DNA of 32,269 nt from an uncultured Oscillospiraceae bacterium (GCA_904396495.1 CAJFOJ010000029.1:1-32269), one strand, 5' to 3'. Positions 23,226 to 31,562 are shown, numbered from the stretch's first letter. Notes: generated by a model not told the origin, from the sequence alone. A program made the numbers and translations.

Positions 23226-23254
23226 ATTATAATAAAATCCTACGTTAATGGCAA
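23226..23254 (-). promoter_or_regulatory. ppa promoter
   Basis: On the minus strand, TTGCCA (23254-23249) and a consensus TATAAT (23231-23226) with exactly 17 bp between them, about 27 bp before the start codon. Confidence 0.82.
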
Positions 23255-23348
23255 GGCCAGCAGCTTGCTAGAAAAATCATTTTTCCCAAAATATTTGATA
23301 AATATTTCATATTTATGACAGATTTTGTGAAATATTATGTGCAAACTC

Positions 23349-23377
23349 TTGATTTTTCTTGATCTATCCTATATACT
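23349..23377 (+). promoter_or_regulatory. Promoter of the purine permease gene
   Basis: TTGATT (23349-23354) and TATACT (23372-23377) with 17-bp spacing. The leader is about 79 nt and contains a hairpin with CGGTTTGT (23392-23399) pairing with ACAAACCG (23423-23430). The purine riboswitch pattern is not present. Confidence 0.7.
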
Positions 23378-23462
23378 TTAAAGAGTGTTCACGGTTTGTA
23401 AATACTTTCAGGGGGAAAAGACACAAACCGGGACGGGATCGTTAAAATTAAGGAGGATTTCA

Positions 23463-24881
23463 ATGGAAAAGTTTTTCAAATTGAAAGAGAATGGCACCAC
23501 CGTCTCTCGTGAAATCGTCGCCGGTGTTACGACGTTTTTCGCAATGGTTTACATTATTTTTGTAAACCCTCAAATGTTGGCTCAAACCGGTATGCCTCAG
23601 GGTGCGGTTTTCCTGGCCACTATCATCGCTTCTGCCGTTGGCACTCTCGTGATGGGGTTATTTGCCAATGTCCCCTACGCCCAAGCGCCTGGCATGGGTT
23701 TGAACGCTTTGTTTACCTTTACTGTCTGCTTCGGTTTGGGCTTTTCGTGGCAGCAGGCTCTGGCCATGGTATTTATCTGCGGTATCATCAATATTTTGAT
23801 CACCGTCACCAAGGTGAGAAAATCCATCATTAAATCTATCCCTGTCAGCCTACAGCACGCAATCGGCGGCGGTATCGGCCTTTTCATCGCCTACATCGGC
23901 GTGAAAAACATGGGGCTCATCCAGTTCACCTCTGATCCTGGGAAACATATCATTACCGACACCGACACCGTTATCGCTGACGCCAGCGCGGTTCCTGCTA
24001 TGGTGAGCTTAAATACAGCGGCTGTCATTCTGGCTGTGATCGGCCTTGTGATCACAGTTATCCTCATGGTGTTAAATGTAAAAGGCGCCATTTTGATCGG
24101 CATTGCTGCCACGACGATTATCGGCATCCCTATGGGAGTCGTAGATGTCACCTCCATCGGCACCACCTCCGGCATCGGAGAGTCCTTTGCGCAACTGGGC
24201 ACCACCTTCGGCGCCGCATTCGGCAAGGAGGGAATCCAGTCGCTCTTTAGCGATCCCGCTAAAATACCCCTGGTCTTGATCACCATTTTCACCTTCAGCT
24301 TATCCGATACCTTTGACACCATTGGCACCTTTATCGGTACCGGACGCCGCTCGGGCATCTTCAGCGAAGAGGACGAAAAGGCGCTGGAAACTAACACTGG
24401 CTTCAAATCCAAAATGGACAAGGCGTTGTTTGCCGACGCCATTGCCACTTCTGTCGGCGCTATATTTGGTACCTCCAACACCACTACATATGTAGAGAGC
24501 GCCGCGGGCATTGCCGCTGGCGGACGCACTGGCCTTACAAGTGTTGTCACCGCTGTGCTGTTTATTCTGAGCATGTTCCTGGCCCCTGTTGTTGGCATCG
24601 TGCCCACTCAGGCCACAGCCGGAGCATTAGTTGTCGTGGGCATTATGATGGCTAGCTCCTTTAAGGACGTGAAATGGGGCGAATTGGAAGAGGCGATTCC
24701 CGCTTTCTTCGCAGCCGTTTTCATGGCGTTCTTGTACAGCATTTCTTACGGCATCGCCTTTGGCTTTATCTTCTACTGCATCGTCAAATGCGTACGCGGA
24801 AAGGCCAAAGAAATTCACCCGATTATGTGGGGCGCTGCTATTTTGTTTGTGATTAACTTTGTTGTCTTGGCCTTGATCTAA
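23463..24881 (+). CDS. NCS2-family purine (hypoxanthine/guanine/adenine) permease (472 aa)
   Basis: Polytopic permease of the NCS2/AzgA-PbuG group, importing nucleobases with protons. Diagnostic segments are VTTFFAMVYIIFVNPQML, PYAQAPGMGLNALFTF, IGLFIAYIGVKNMGL, FSLSDTFDTIGTFIGTGRRSG, and NTTTYVESAAGIAAGGRTGLTS. About 12-14 transmembrane helices are expected. The start at 23463 follows AAGGAGG by 7-8 bases; the upstream in-frame codons lie in the structured leader. It is monocistronic between its own promoter and a terminator. The exact base it imports cannot be told from sequence alone. Confidence 0.94.
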   Translation: MEKFFKLKENGTTVSREIVAGVTTFFAMVYIIFVNPQMLAQTGMPQGAVFLATIIASAVGTLVMGLFANVPYAQAPGMGLNALFTFTVCFGLGFSWQQALAMVFICGIINILITVTKVRKSIIKSIPVSLQHAIGGGIGLFIAYIGVKNMGLIQFTSDPGKHIITDTDTVIADASAVPAMVSLNTAAVILAVIGLVITVILMVLNVKGAILIGIAATTIIGIPMGVVDVTSIGTTSGIGESFAQLGTTFGAAFGKEGIQSLFSDPAKIPLVLITIFTFSLSDTFDTIGTFIGTGRRSGIFSEEDEKALETNTGFKSKMDKALFADAIATSVGAIFGTSNTTTYVESAAGIAAGGRTGLTSVVTAVLFILSMFLAPVVGIVPTQATAGALVVVGIMMASSFKDVKWGELEEAIPAFFAAVFMAFLYSISYGIAFGFIFYCIVKCVRGKAKEIHPIMWGAAILFVINFVVLALI

Positions 24882-24899
24882 ATGTAAGATAGGATAAGG

Positions 24900-24932
24900 A
24901 AAGTCCTGCAGATATTCTGCGGGACTTTTTTT
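24900..24932 (+). terminator. Terminator after the purine permease
   Basis: AAGTCCTGCAGA pairs with TCTGCGGGACTT (one G-U), then a run of T's ending near 24932. Confidence 0.88.
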
Positions 24933-25040
24933 GCGGATTTTTTGCGTGTTACCAGTATTTTAGCGGTGGATCTGTGGGTGTAAAGCAGGGAAAACGGTGT
25001 GATCGGAGAAATTGCGGGTTAGCTCTCTTTCAGGCAAATC

Positions 25041-25070
25041 TTGTATTTTATTCCTAAATAGTATATACTA
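25041..25070 (+). promoter_or_regulatory. rnhA promoter with palindromic -10 region
   Basis: TTGTAT (25041-25046) and TATACT (25064-25069) with 17-bp spacing. The -10 lies inside a perfect 12-bp palindrome TAGTATATACTA (25059-25070). The same TAGTATATA string overlaps the iscS -10 in the same register. Confidence 0.6.
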
Positions 25071-25150
25071 AGCCATACAGGAGTTTTTGAACGATCTAAT
25101 TAAACAAATTGATCTGGCAACTTTGCCGATAGAGAAGGGATTTTCCGCAT

Positions 25151-25591
25151 ATGAAAAAAGTGAACCTGTACACCGATGGCGCTTGCAGCGGTAACCCAGG
25201 CCCGGGAGGCTGGGGCGCTATACTGGAATGCGACGGGCACCGCCGTGAGCTTTGCGGCGGGGAAGCCGCCACCACCAACAACCGGATGGAACTGACGGCG
25301 GTCATCGAGGGACTCAAGGCGCTCAAATACCCCTGCGAGGTGACTTTGATCAGCGACTCTAAGTACATTATCGACGCCATCACTCAAAAGTGGGTGTATA
25401 AATGGAAGGCCAACGGTTGGATGCGCAACAAAAAGGACAAGGCCCTAAACCCTGATTTGTGGGAACAGCTCCTTTTGGAGCTTCAAAAGCACGAGATGCG
25501 CTACATCTGGGTGAAAGGCCACGCTGGGCACCCGGAAAATGAGCGGTGCGACGAGATGGCGGTGGCCGAAAGCCAAAAGTTTAAAGGCTAA
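25151..25591 (+). CDS. rnhA: Ribonuclease HI (146 aa)
   Basis: Cytoplasmic endonuclease that removes RNA from RNA-DNA hybrids, including primers and R-loops. The catalytic set is Asp9 (YTDGACSGNPGPGGWG), Glu47 (NNRMELTAVIEGL), Asp69 (ISDSKYIIDAI) and Asp134 (NERCDEMA), with His124 in VKGHAGHPENE. The basic handle region (KWKANGWMRNKKDKA) is present. Length matches bacterial type HI. GAAGGG lies about 11 bases before the ATG. It stands alone with its own promoter, ahead of the iscS-iscU pair. Confidence 0.97.
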   Translation: MKKVNLYTDGACSGNPGPGGWGAILECDGHRRELCGGEAATTNNRMELTAVIEGLKALKYPCEVTLISDSKYIIDAITQKWVYKWKANGWMRNKKDKALNPDLWEQLLLELQKHEMRYIWVKGHAGHPENERCDEMAVAESQKFKG

Positions 25592-25634
25592 ATTGCAGGT
25601 ATTTTACCAATTTATAAATTATCGGGGATAGCTA

Positions 25635-25663
25635 TTGAAAAATATACTTATTTAGTATATAAT
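25635..25663 (+). promoter_or_regulatory. iscS promoter
   Basis: TTGAAA (25635-25640) and consensus TATAAT (25658-25663) with 17-bp spacing. The bases TAGTATATA span the upstream edge of the -10, exactly as at the rnhA promoter. Confidence 0.8.
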
Positions 25664-25715
25664 TACGCTGCAAGCGGAAAATTCTTTCACCTACTATAGA
25701 AGGGAATGAAGATAG

Positions 25716-26900
25716 ATGGATCGTTTTGTATATCTGGACAACAGCGCTACTACTAAGATTTCTAAAGCTGTATTTGAGGCTATGGTTCCCTATCTGACGG
25801 AGCATTACGGCAATCCGTCCAGTATTTATAGGATCGGCCGGGAGGCCCATATGGCTATTGACGAGGCTCGGGAAAAAGTGGCGAAGGCCCTAAACGCCAA
25901 GCCCCAGGAAATTTTCTTTACCGGCTGCGGCACCGAGTCGGACAACTGGGCTATCAAAGGAGCCGCCCACCGGTTGGCCAAAAAGGGCAAGAAGCACATC
26001 ATCACTTCGGTATTTGAGCATCATGCGGTTCTCCACACCTGCCGGTCTTTGGAGAAGGAGGGATTTGAAATCACCTACCTTCCGGTGGACAGTTTAGGCT
26101 ATGTCAATCCCGTAGACGTAAAAGAGGCCATCCGGGAGGACACCGCACTTGTCACCATTATGTACGCCAACAACGAAATCGGCACCATCCAACCCATTGA
26201 AGAAATAGGAAAAATCTGTCGGGAGAAAAAGGTGCTGTTTCACACCGACGCGGTTCAGGCCGTCGGCAATGTCCGCATTGATGTGACAGCCCAAAATATC
26301 GATATGCTCTCTCTTTCGGGACACAAAATAAACGCCCCCAAGGGGGTGGGTGCCCTCTATATCCGCCAGGGAGTTGTTATTGACAACTTTATGGACGGCG
26401 GTGCCCAGGAAAACAACAGACGGGCCGGAACGGAAAATTTAGCTTCCATTGTGGGGTTGGGAGTGGCCATGGAGGAAGCTCACAACGGGTTGGAGGAAAA
26501 GGCGGAAAAGCTAAGCGCCTTGCGGGACAAGCTCATCGATAACCTGCTTCAAATCCCTCACACCCGGTTAAACGGTGGACGGGAAAACCGCCTCTGCACC
26601 AATGTGAACATCTCCTTCGAGGGAATTGAAGGAGAGGGGTTGCTCCTCCTTCTCGATTTAAACGGCATCGCCGCTTCGTCGGGGTCTGCCTGTACGTCCG
26701 GGTCTTTGGACCCGTCCCACGTGCTTTTAGCGATTGGGTTGGATCACGGCATTGCCCACGGTTCGCTGCGGTTGAGCTTAGGTAAGTACAACACCGAAGA
26801 GGATATAGATTATGCCCTTCAAGTCATCCCACAGGTGGTCCAGCGGCTGCGGGAGATGTCCCCGGTGTGGCAGGAAATGAAAGAGCAAGGTTTGGTTTGA
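25716..26900 (+). CDS. iscS: Cysteine desulfurase (394 aa)
   Basis: PLP enzyme that takes sulfur from cysteine as a persulfide and passes it to Fe-S assembly and tRNA thiolation. The PLP lysine is Lys204 in [16 protein letters not shown]; the persulfide cysteine is Cys326 in [17 protein letters not shown], typical of the IscS/NifS group I. Other family blocks are [40 protein letters not shown] and HHAVLHTC. Length is normal. It heads an operon with iscU 18 bp downstream, and mnmA follows after a terminator, so it likely feeds both. Confidence 0.97.
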   Translation: MDRFVYLDNSATTKISKAVFEAMVPYLTEHYGNPSSIYRIGREAHMAIDEAREKVAKALNAKPQEIFFTGCGTESDNWAIKGAAHRLAKKGKKHIITSVFEHHAVLHTCRSLEKEGFEITYLPVDSLGYVNPVDVKEAIREDTALVTIMYANNEIGTIQPIEEIGKICREKKVLFHTDAVQAVGNVRIDVTAQNIDMLSLSGHKINAPKGVGALYIRQGVVIDNFMDGGAQENNRRAGTENLASIVGLGVAMEEAHNGLEEKAEKLSALRDKLIDNLLQIPHTRLNGGRENRLCTNVNISFEGIEGEGLLLLLDLNGIAASSGSACTSGSLDPSHVLLAIGLDHGIAHGSLRLSLGKYNTEEDIDYALQVIPQVVQRLREMSPVWQEMKEQGLV

Positions 26901-26918
26901 TAGAAAGGAAGATGTCCG

Positions 26919-27347
26919 ATGATGTATAGCGCAAAGGTAATGGAGCATTTTGCGAATCCTCACAACGTTGGTGAGATGCCGGACGCAAACGGCGTCGGCG
27001 AAGTGGGAAACCAGAAATGCGGTGACATCATGAAGATGTATATTAAAGTGGAAAACAACGTGATTACCGATGTGAAGTTTCTCACCTTTGGGTGCGGGGC
27101 GGCCATCGCTACCAGTTCGATGGCAACCGACCTCATCAAGGGGCAGCCTTTGAGTGAGGCGTTAAAGCTCACCAATAAGGCGGTTGTCGAGGCGCTGGAC
27201 GGGTTGCCTGCCGTGAAGCTCCACTGCTCGGTTTTGGCGGAACAGGCCATCAAGGCGGCGATTGCCGATTATTACCGTCGCCAGGGAATTGACCCCACCC
27301 CTATCGTCGGGGAAATCGAGGACTGCGAAGCCTGCCATTGTCATTAA
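26919..27347 (+). CDS. iscU: Fe-S cluster scaffold IscU/NifU N-terminal type (142 aa)
   Basis: Scaffold on which [2Fe-2S] and [4Fe-4S] clusters are built using sulfur from IscS. The ligands are Cys34 (with Asp36, QKCGD), Cys59 (TFGCGAAIA) and Cys103 (KLHCSVLAE, with His102). Having Asp after CG and the ordinary IscU layout separates it from SufU, which carries an insertion. The C-terminus ends in DCEACHCH, an extra Cys/His tail also common in Clostridia NifU-like proteins. GAAAGGAAG lies upstream of the ATG pair. No iscA, hscAB or fdx follows, so the operon is minimal. Confidence 0.95.
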   Translation: MMYSAKVMEHFANPHNVGEMPDANGVGEVGNQKCGDIMKMYIKVENNVITDVKFLTFGCGAAIATSSMATDLIKGQPLSEALKLTNKAVVEALDGLPAVKLHCSVLAEQAIKAAIADYYRRQGIDPTPIVGEIEDCEACHCH

Positions 27348-27351
27348 AGAT

Positions 27352-27379
27352 AAAAAGCGGGGAACTGCCCCGCTTTTTT
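27352..27379 (+). terminator. iscSU terminator
   Basis: AAAAAGCGGGG (27352-27362), 5-nt loop, CCCCGC, then six T's: a textbook Rho-independent terminator between iscU and mnmA. Confidence 0.92.
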
Positions 27380-27472
27380 CATCGATGATGTAAAAAATCC
27401 GATCGGTTATGAAATGGACGTGGGTGCCTGCTGTTGCGGTTTATGAGCATCCATCTGAAAGGAGTGTCCAAC

Positions 27473-28501
27473 TTGGACAAAAGAAGGGTTTTAGTGGCGC
27501 TGAGCGGAGGGGTGGACAGCTCGGTCTGCGTCCACCTGCTAAAAAAAGCGGGATACGAGGTGGGGGCTGTGGTGCTCAAAATGTCTCCCGCCCACGCCCA
27601 AACGGTGGAGGACGCCAAACGGGCGGCGAATGAGTTAAACGTCCCGCTAATTGTCAAAGAGATGGAGGAACAGTTTCAGAAAGAGGTGGTTTCCTACTTT
27701 GTGTCTGAGTACCAAAAGGGGAGGACGCCCAATCCCTGCATCGTCTGTAACCCGCTGGTGAAATTTAAGGCCCTCATCGATACGGCGGATGAGGAAGACT
27801 ATGACTATGTGGCTACCGGCCACTATGCCAAGCTCGTCCGGGAAGGAAATCTCACCTACCTTTGCAAAGGGGATTCCGCGGCCCGGGACCAGTCCTACAT
27901 GCTCTACCGACTTACCCAGCGGGAACTGTCACGGCTGATGTTCCCTTTAGCCGAGCTTCTAAAGGATGAGGTGCGGGAAATCGCTGCCCAGAACGGCTTA
28001 AGCTGTGCCCAAAAGCCGGACAGCCAAGAAATCTGCTTCATTCCCGACAACGATTATGCCGGATACATTGAAAGACAATACGGCGTTTCCAGTCCCGGGG
28101 ACTTTATCTCACCGGAAGGGCTCCCCTGCGGTAAGCATAAGGGGATCATCCACTACACGGTGGGTCAGAGGAAGCGGCTGGGGATTGCGCTGGGGCGGCC
28201 GGTGTTCGTCAAGGAAATCGATCCCGCTGCCAACCGGGTCTATTTGGCGGACGAAAAAGACGCCTATCAAAAGGAGATTTTGGTCTCCGGCCTTTCGATG
28301 ACCTATCCGGGGAGCATCTCCGACGGCGTTCAGGCACAGGTGAAAATTCGCTCCCGGGCGACGCCGGTTCCCTGTCGGGCATTCTTTGAGGGGAACAACC
28401 TGCGGATTGTTTTCGATGAACCTCAAAAATCTCCCGCAAAGGGCCAGTCGGCTGTTTTGTATAGCGGTGCCGTCGTTTTAGGCGGGGGATTTATTCAGTG
28501 A
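27473..28501 (+). CDS. mnmA: tRNA-specific 2-thiouridylase MnmA (342 aa)
   Basis: Enzyme that adenylates and then thiolates U34 in the anticodons of Lys, Glu and Gln tRNAs. The P-loop SGGVDSS is at residues 11-17; the catalytic cysteine is Cys89 in NPCIVCN, with Cys188 in DSQEICFI as the persulfide-relay partner. VGQRKRLGIALGRP and YTVG confirm the family. Start: TTG at 27473, eight bases after AAAGGAG; upstream in-frame ATG and TTG codons have no site. The insert after strand two is shorter than in E. coli MnmA. Sulfur presumably comes from the IscS encoded just upstream. Confidence 0.96.
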   Translation: MDKRRVLVALSGGVDSSVCVHLLKKAGYEVGAVVLKMSPAHAQTVEDAKRAANELNVPLIVKEMEEQFQKEVVSYFVSEYQKGRTPNPCIVCNPLVKFKALIDTADEEDYDYVATGHYAKLVREGNLTYLCKGDSAARDQSYMLYRLTQRELSRLMFPLAELLKDEVREIAAQNGLSCAQKPDSQEICFIPDNDYAGYIERQYGVSSPGDFISPEGLPCGKHKGIIHYTVGQRKRLGIALGRPVFVKEIDPAANRVYLADEKDAYQKEILVSGLSMTYPGSISDGVQAQVKIRSRATPVPCRAFFEGNNLRIVFDEPQKSPAKGQSAVLYSGAVVLGGGFIQ

Positions 28502-28550
28502 CGTGTTAAGAGGCGGAGTGCTCTGTTTACGAGATTTTTAATTGACGAGT

Positions 28551-28594
28551 AAAAAGCCGGTGGAACGGATTTAGACCCGCTCCACCGGCTTTTT
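28551..28594. terminator. Shared mnmA terminator overlapping the end of a convergent gene
   Basis: AAAAAGCCGGTGGA (28551-28564) pairs perfectly with 28581-28594 around a 16-nt loop. The 3' arm is also coding sequence (KKPVE codons) of the convergent small Cys-rich gene, whose stop lies inside the loop. The T and A tails allow termination in both directions. Confidence 0.88.
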
Positions 28595-28741
28595 CTGTGC
28601 TGTATCCGCTGGAGGTTGGGAGAGCTTCCGGTAATAACAGCAGCCGTCTACTTTGTTGTTGTTCACATAGGCAGTGTCTGTCAGGCAGCAGTACCCGTCT
28701 TTTTGATAGGCACAGTCTTTGCTACAGGAAATCAAATTCAT
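28571..28741 (-). CDS. Small Cys-rich protein, DUF1540-like (56 aa)
   Basis: Tiny protein with the spacing C-x3-C (SCSKDCAYQKDGYCC) followed by VDGCCYYRK, seven residues before a basic/proline tail. This pattern matches the small Cys-rich proteins often filed as DUF1540-like (or, misleadingly, hydroxymyristoyl-ACP dehydratase) in Clostridia; a metal or zinc site is likely. I place the start at 28741 with AGAGGGG upstream; the longer open frame to 28924 shows no family similarity. The 3' end overlaps the bidirectional terminator. Function is unknown; a spore-related role has been suggested by context in related organisms but is not shown here. Confidence 0.72.
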   Translation of the reverse strand: MNLISCSKDCAYQKDGYCCLTDTAYVNNNKVDGCCYYRKLSQPPADTAQKKPVERV

Positions 28742-29010
28742 AAGACCCCTCTTTTGCTGTGATTTACTGTTATTGTTCAGAATTTTTCCGGTTTTATACG
28801 AATGGGCCTTTAAAAACTTTCGCCTTTTATTGGAACTATCAAAATGCAGGTATAACAGGAAAACAACGTCTTTGCAACATTGGATCGCCAATGGAATTCC
28901 TCTCTTTGTCCAGAGAATTTTCATAAAAATACTAAGTCATATTCGGTGATATTTTTTTGATTTGCTGACACACTAATACAGACGAAAAAACATCAAGCGG
29001 AGGGATTGGG

Positions 29011-29985
29011 TTGAAAAAATATGCGGTGCTGATTGTCATTACAGGGCTTGTCACGGCGGGGCTGTTATCGCTGCCTAGTTTAACGGATGCATTGATTGTG
29101 CCGGTGCAGACAGTTACCATGCAGCAAATGCCTTATACCGAAACAGTGACTGTCAGCGGTACGGTGGAGGAGGAAAAGAAAAAGGAGATATCTCTGGACT
29201 TGCCAATTGTGCCGGAACAGGTAATGGTGCAGGTGGGGGAACAGGTAGAGGCGGGGGATGTGCTGGCAACAATTGACATCAATGCCACCAAAAACGCCAT
29301 TGCCAAGCTTGCATCCCAGTACCTTGATATGATTCCGCAAGAGCTCCAAGCAGCCATTGAGAACTTTGACCTACAAAAACTCCTGGAAACGGGCGCGTTT
29401 CCCACCGAAATCGTCAGTACCGCTTCCGGGACAGTGACCAACCTTTCGCTTACCGAGGGAAGCCTATCCCTTCCAAATTCAACGGCAGCGGTGGTCGCCA
29501 CTACAGACAAACTGCGGGGGCGCTTTTACGTCAGTGAAGAGGATGCCGCCAAAATAGAAGAGGGGAGCCAAGTCCTCTTTACCGCCAGTGCCGTTGACAA
29601 CGGAAGCTTTGTTGGAAACGTCCTCAGTGTCGCCCCCACCGCCTATCAGCGGTTTTCGGGGCTGAGCTACGACACGGTTGTCGACGTAGTGGTCAATATA
29701 GACAATACCTATGGGCTTTTAAAATCTGGCTATACCATTAAAGGGAAAATCCCGATAGGGGAGACCCGTGAAGTAAATCTCCTGCCTTATGAAGCCATCC
29801 AGCAGGATGAAAACGGTGTAGAATACGTTTTTGTTTATCAAAACGGCAGAGCCCAACGACGGGATGTAGAGACGGGGGAGGAATTTTCCACCTCCACTGA
29901 AATTTTAAGCGGGGTATCGCCGGGGGAGCCTGTCATTTATAACAGCGCGGGCATCAAAGACGGAGATTTGGTACGACTGAGCTAA
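29011..29985 (+). CDS. HlyD/MacA-like membrane fusion protein (324 aa)
   Basis: Adaptor subunit of an ABC efflux system, anchored by an N-terminal helix (about residues 4-24) and otherwise extracellular. The lipoyl-like half-motif is EISLDLPIVPEQVMVQVGEQVEAGDVLATID; a second half is TASGTVTNLSLTEGSL. Beta-barrel and membrane-proximal segments follow (RFYVSEEDAAKIEEGSQVLF, NLLPYEAIQQDENGVEYVFVY). The helical hairpin is very short, as in Firmicutes MacA-like proteins. TTG start with GGAGGG six bases upstream. The permease gene begins 11 bp after its stop, so they form an operon. No ATPase gene accompanies them. Confidence 0.88.
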   Translation: MKKYAVLIVITGLVTAGLLSLPSLTDALIVPVQTVTMQQMPYTETVTVSGTVEEEKKKEISLDLPIVPEQVMVQVGEQVEAGDVLATIDINATKNAIAKLASQYLDMIPQELQAAIENFDLQKLLETGAFPTEIVSTASGTVTNLSLTEGSLSLPNSTAAVVATTDKLRGRFYVSEEDAAKIEEGSQVLFTASAVDNGSFVGNVLSVAPTAYQRFSGLSYDTVVDVVVNIDNTYGLLKSGYTIKGKIPIGETREVNLLPYEAIQQDENGVEYVFVYQNGRAQRRDVETGEEFSTSTEILSGVSPGEPVIYNSAGIKDGDLVRLS

Positions 29986-29996
29986 TAGGAGGGGTT

Positions 29997-31178
29997 ATGG
30001 AGAGCTTAAAAAGTGCTTGGAGCAATATCTTCCGACAGCGTTCCCGATCCTTTTTAACGGTGTTGGGAATCGCCATCGGGGTCTTTTCGGTGGTACTTAT
30101 TGGGACGATCAGCGATATTGGAAAAACAGTCATCAACAATGAGCTGAGCAGCTTAGGTATAGATGGATTGGCGGTGAGCAGTTCCTCCAGCGCGGGGGTC
30201 ACCCTTTCAGAACAGGAACTGGACGTGATCAAATCGTCCGACCTGGTAGCGGACGCCACTCCCCTCCTTTTTGGCTATACCGACGTCTATTCCCGTGGAG
30301 AAAAAGAAAAAACCGTGGTGATGGGGATTGATTCCAACGCTGACGACATCATTTCCCTCACCACCGTTTACGGACGTTTAATCGATCGAGCCGATGTCAA
30401 AGGATATCGGGATGTCTGCGTAGTAGACGAGGCCTTTGCCCAGACAGTTTACCACCGGGGTAATATTGTGGGAAAAAAAATCGAGGTAGAGCTGGAGGGA
30501 AAACCGGTGACCTTTGAAGTGGTCGGGGTAGTGAAGACCGGCGGAAACCTGATGCAGAATATGATGGGCAGCTATGTGCCCAGCTTTATTTATCTTCCCT
30601 ACAGTACTTTGCGGGTCTATACTGGGACCGACGACTTTGACCAGATTGCCGTCAAACTGAAAAAGGGAGAAAACACAGACGATGCCCAACAGGTTATCGG
30701 AAGGCTGATGGATGCTGAGTTGGGCGGTACCGAGACGGTAAAAATCGAAAACTTGAGTGGGTATAAGCAAGAACTCAATTCGGTGCTAAACGGCGTAAGC
30801 GCCATTTTGGGCGTCATCGCCGGGATCAGTTTGCTGGTGGCGGGGCTCTCTATCATGACGGTGATGTTGGTTTCGGTCAATGAGAGAACCCGGGAAATCG
30901 GCATCAAGAAGTCCATCGGCGCCTCTTCCGGGCGGATTGTCCGGGAATTTATGCTGGAGGCGTTTTTTCTCTCTCTGTTGGGAAGCGCCATCGGTTGCGT
31001 GACAGGTGTTTTAGTCGGCGGAGCGGGGAGCTTGCTTGTCGGCGCGGGCTTTGCCTTCAACGGCACGTTAATCGGTGTCTGTATTTTATTTGCGGTACTG
31101 ACAGGAGTGGTGTTTGGGGTTTATCCGGCGGTGAAAGCCTCCCGCCTCAAACCCGCGGAAGCCCTGCGGCGAGAGTAG
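29997..31178 (+). CDS. MacB/FtsX-like ABC transporter permease (393 aa)
   Basis: Permease with the MacB fold: a first helix at about residues 17-40 (RSFLTVLGIAIGVFSVVLIGTI), a large extracellular domain (about 45-265) containing VVDEAFAQTVYHRGNIVGKKI and a MacB-PCD-like region, and three C-terminal helices (about 268-385). The ERTREIGIKKSIGASSGRIVREFMLEA segment is the family's cytoplasmic coupling loop, where the ATPase would bind. It ends KASRLKPAEALRRE as usual. TAGGAGG precedes the ATG. The ATPase that normally lies between adaptor and permease is absent here, so it must be encoded elsewhere or has been lost. Confidence 0.92.
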   Translation: MESLKSAWSNIFRQRSRSFLTVLGIAIGVFSVVLIGTISDIGKTVINNELSSLGIDGLAVSSSSSAGVTLSEQELDVIKSSDLVADATPLLFGYTDVYSRGEKEKTVVMGIDSNADDIISLTTVYGRLIDRADVKGYRDVCVVDEAFAQTVYHRGNIVGKKIEVELEGKPVTFEVVGVVKTGGNLMQNMMGSYVPSFIYLPYSTLRVYTGTDDFDQIAVKLKKGENTDDAQQVIGRLMDAELGGTETVKIENLSGYKQELNSVLNGVSAILGVIAGISLLVAGLSIMTVMLVSVNERTREIGIKKSIGASSGRIVREFMLEAFFLSLLGSAIGCVTGVLVGGAGSLLVGAGFAFNGTLIGVCILFAVLTGVVFGVYPAVKASRLKPAEALRRE

Positions 31179-31186
31179 GTGAATTT

Positions 31187-31327
31187 ATGGAAAATATGGA
31201 AAGGCGCTTTGAATGCGCCAACCTTCCGGAGCAGGTGGTTGAAACGATTCGCCAGTACGAGGCGGAGCTCAAACAACTGACCGGCCGGAAACTGATCCTC
31301 ATCGCTTACGAAGAAACCATAAATTGA
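31187..31327 (+). CDS. Small hypothetical protein (46 aa)
   Basis: Short soluble peptide beginning 8 bp after the permease stop, with GTAGGTG just upstream of the ATG. It has an amphipathic helix (LPEQVVETIRQYEAELKQLTGRKL) and ends LILIAYEETIN. I do not recognise a family. Immediately downstream, in another frame, 31335-31419 encodes an acidic helix-like sequence (WDEHLQDELEENEISTIQEIEAL) with no start codon, so the original gene may have been longer and frameshifted. The position suggests co-transcription with the MacA/MacB-like pair. Confidence 0.55.
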   Translation: MENMERRFECANLPEQVVETIRQYEAELKQLTGRKLILIAYEETIN

Positions 31328-31495
31328 CCCATAACACAAAATTCCCTGGGACGAACACTTACAAGACGAATTGGAAGAAAATGAAATCAGTACCATCCAG
31401 GAGATAGAAGCACTCTAGAAAGACACTTCTCCCAGCAAATAGGCGCTTGTATTTGCCATGATAAAAGCAGTGTTGAAGCATAAGAAGTAACAGAA

Positions 31496-31530
31496 CAGCC
31501 AGCCGGAACCGGCTGGCTGAATTACTTTTG
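31496..31530. terminator. Terminator-like perfect hairpin
   Basis: CAGCCAGCCGG (31496-31506) and CCGGCTGGCTG (31509-31519) are perfect arms, followed by ATTACTTTT. It sits between the plus-strand MacA/B-like operon and the convergent kinase-like gene. Confidence 0.7.
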
Positions 31531-31562
31531 TGGACAATTTTATCTGCTTTATAAATGGGAAG

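Noticed and set aside
23280-23462. Purine riboswitch before the NCS2 permease
   Set aside because: The conserved core (TATA...GATATGG...GTTTCTACC-type pattern) is not present; only an unrelated short hairpin is seen.
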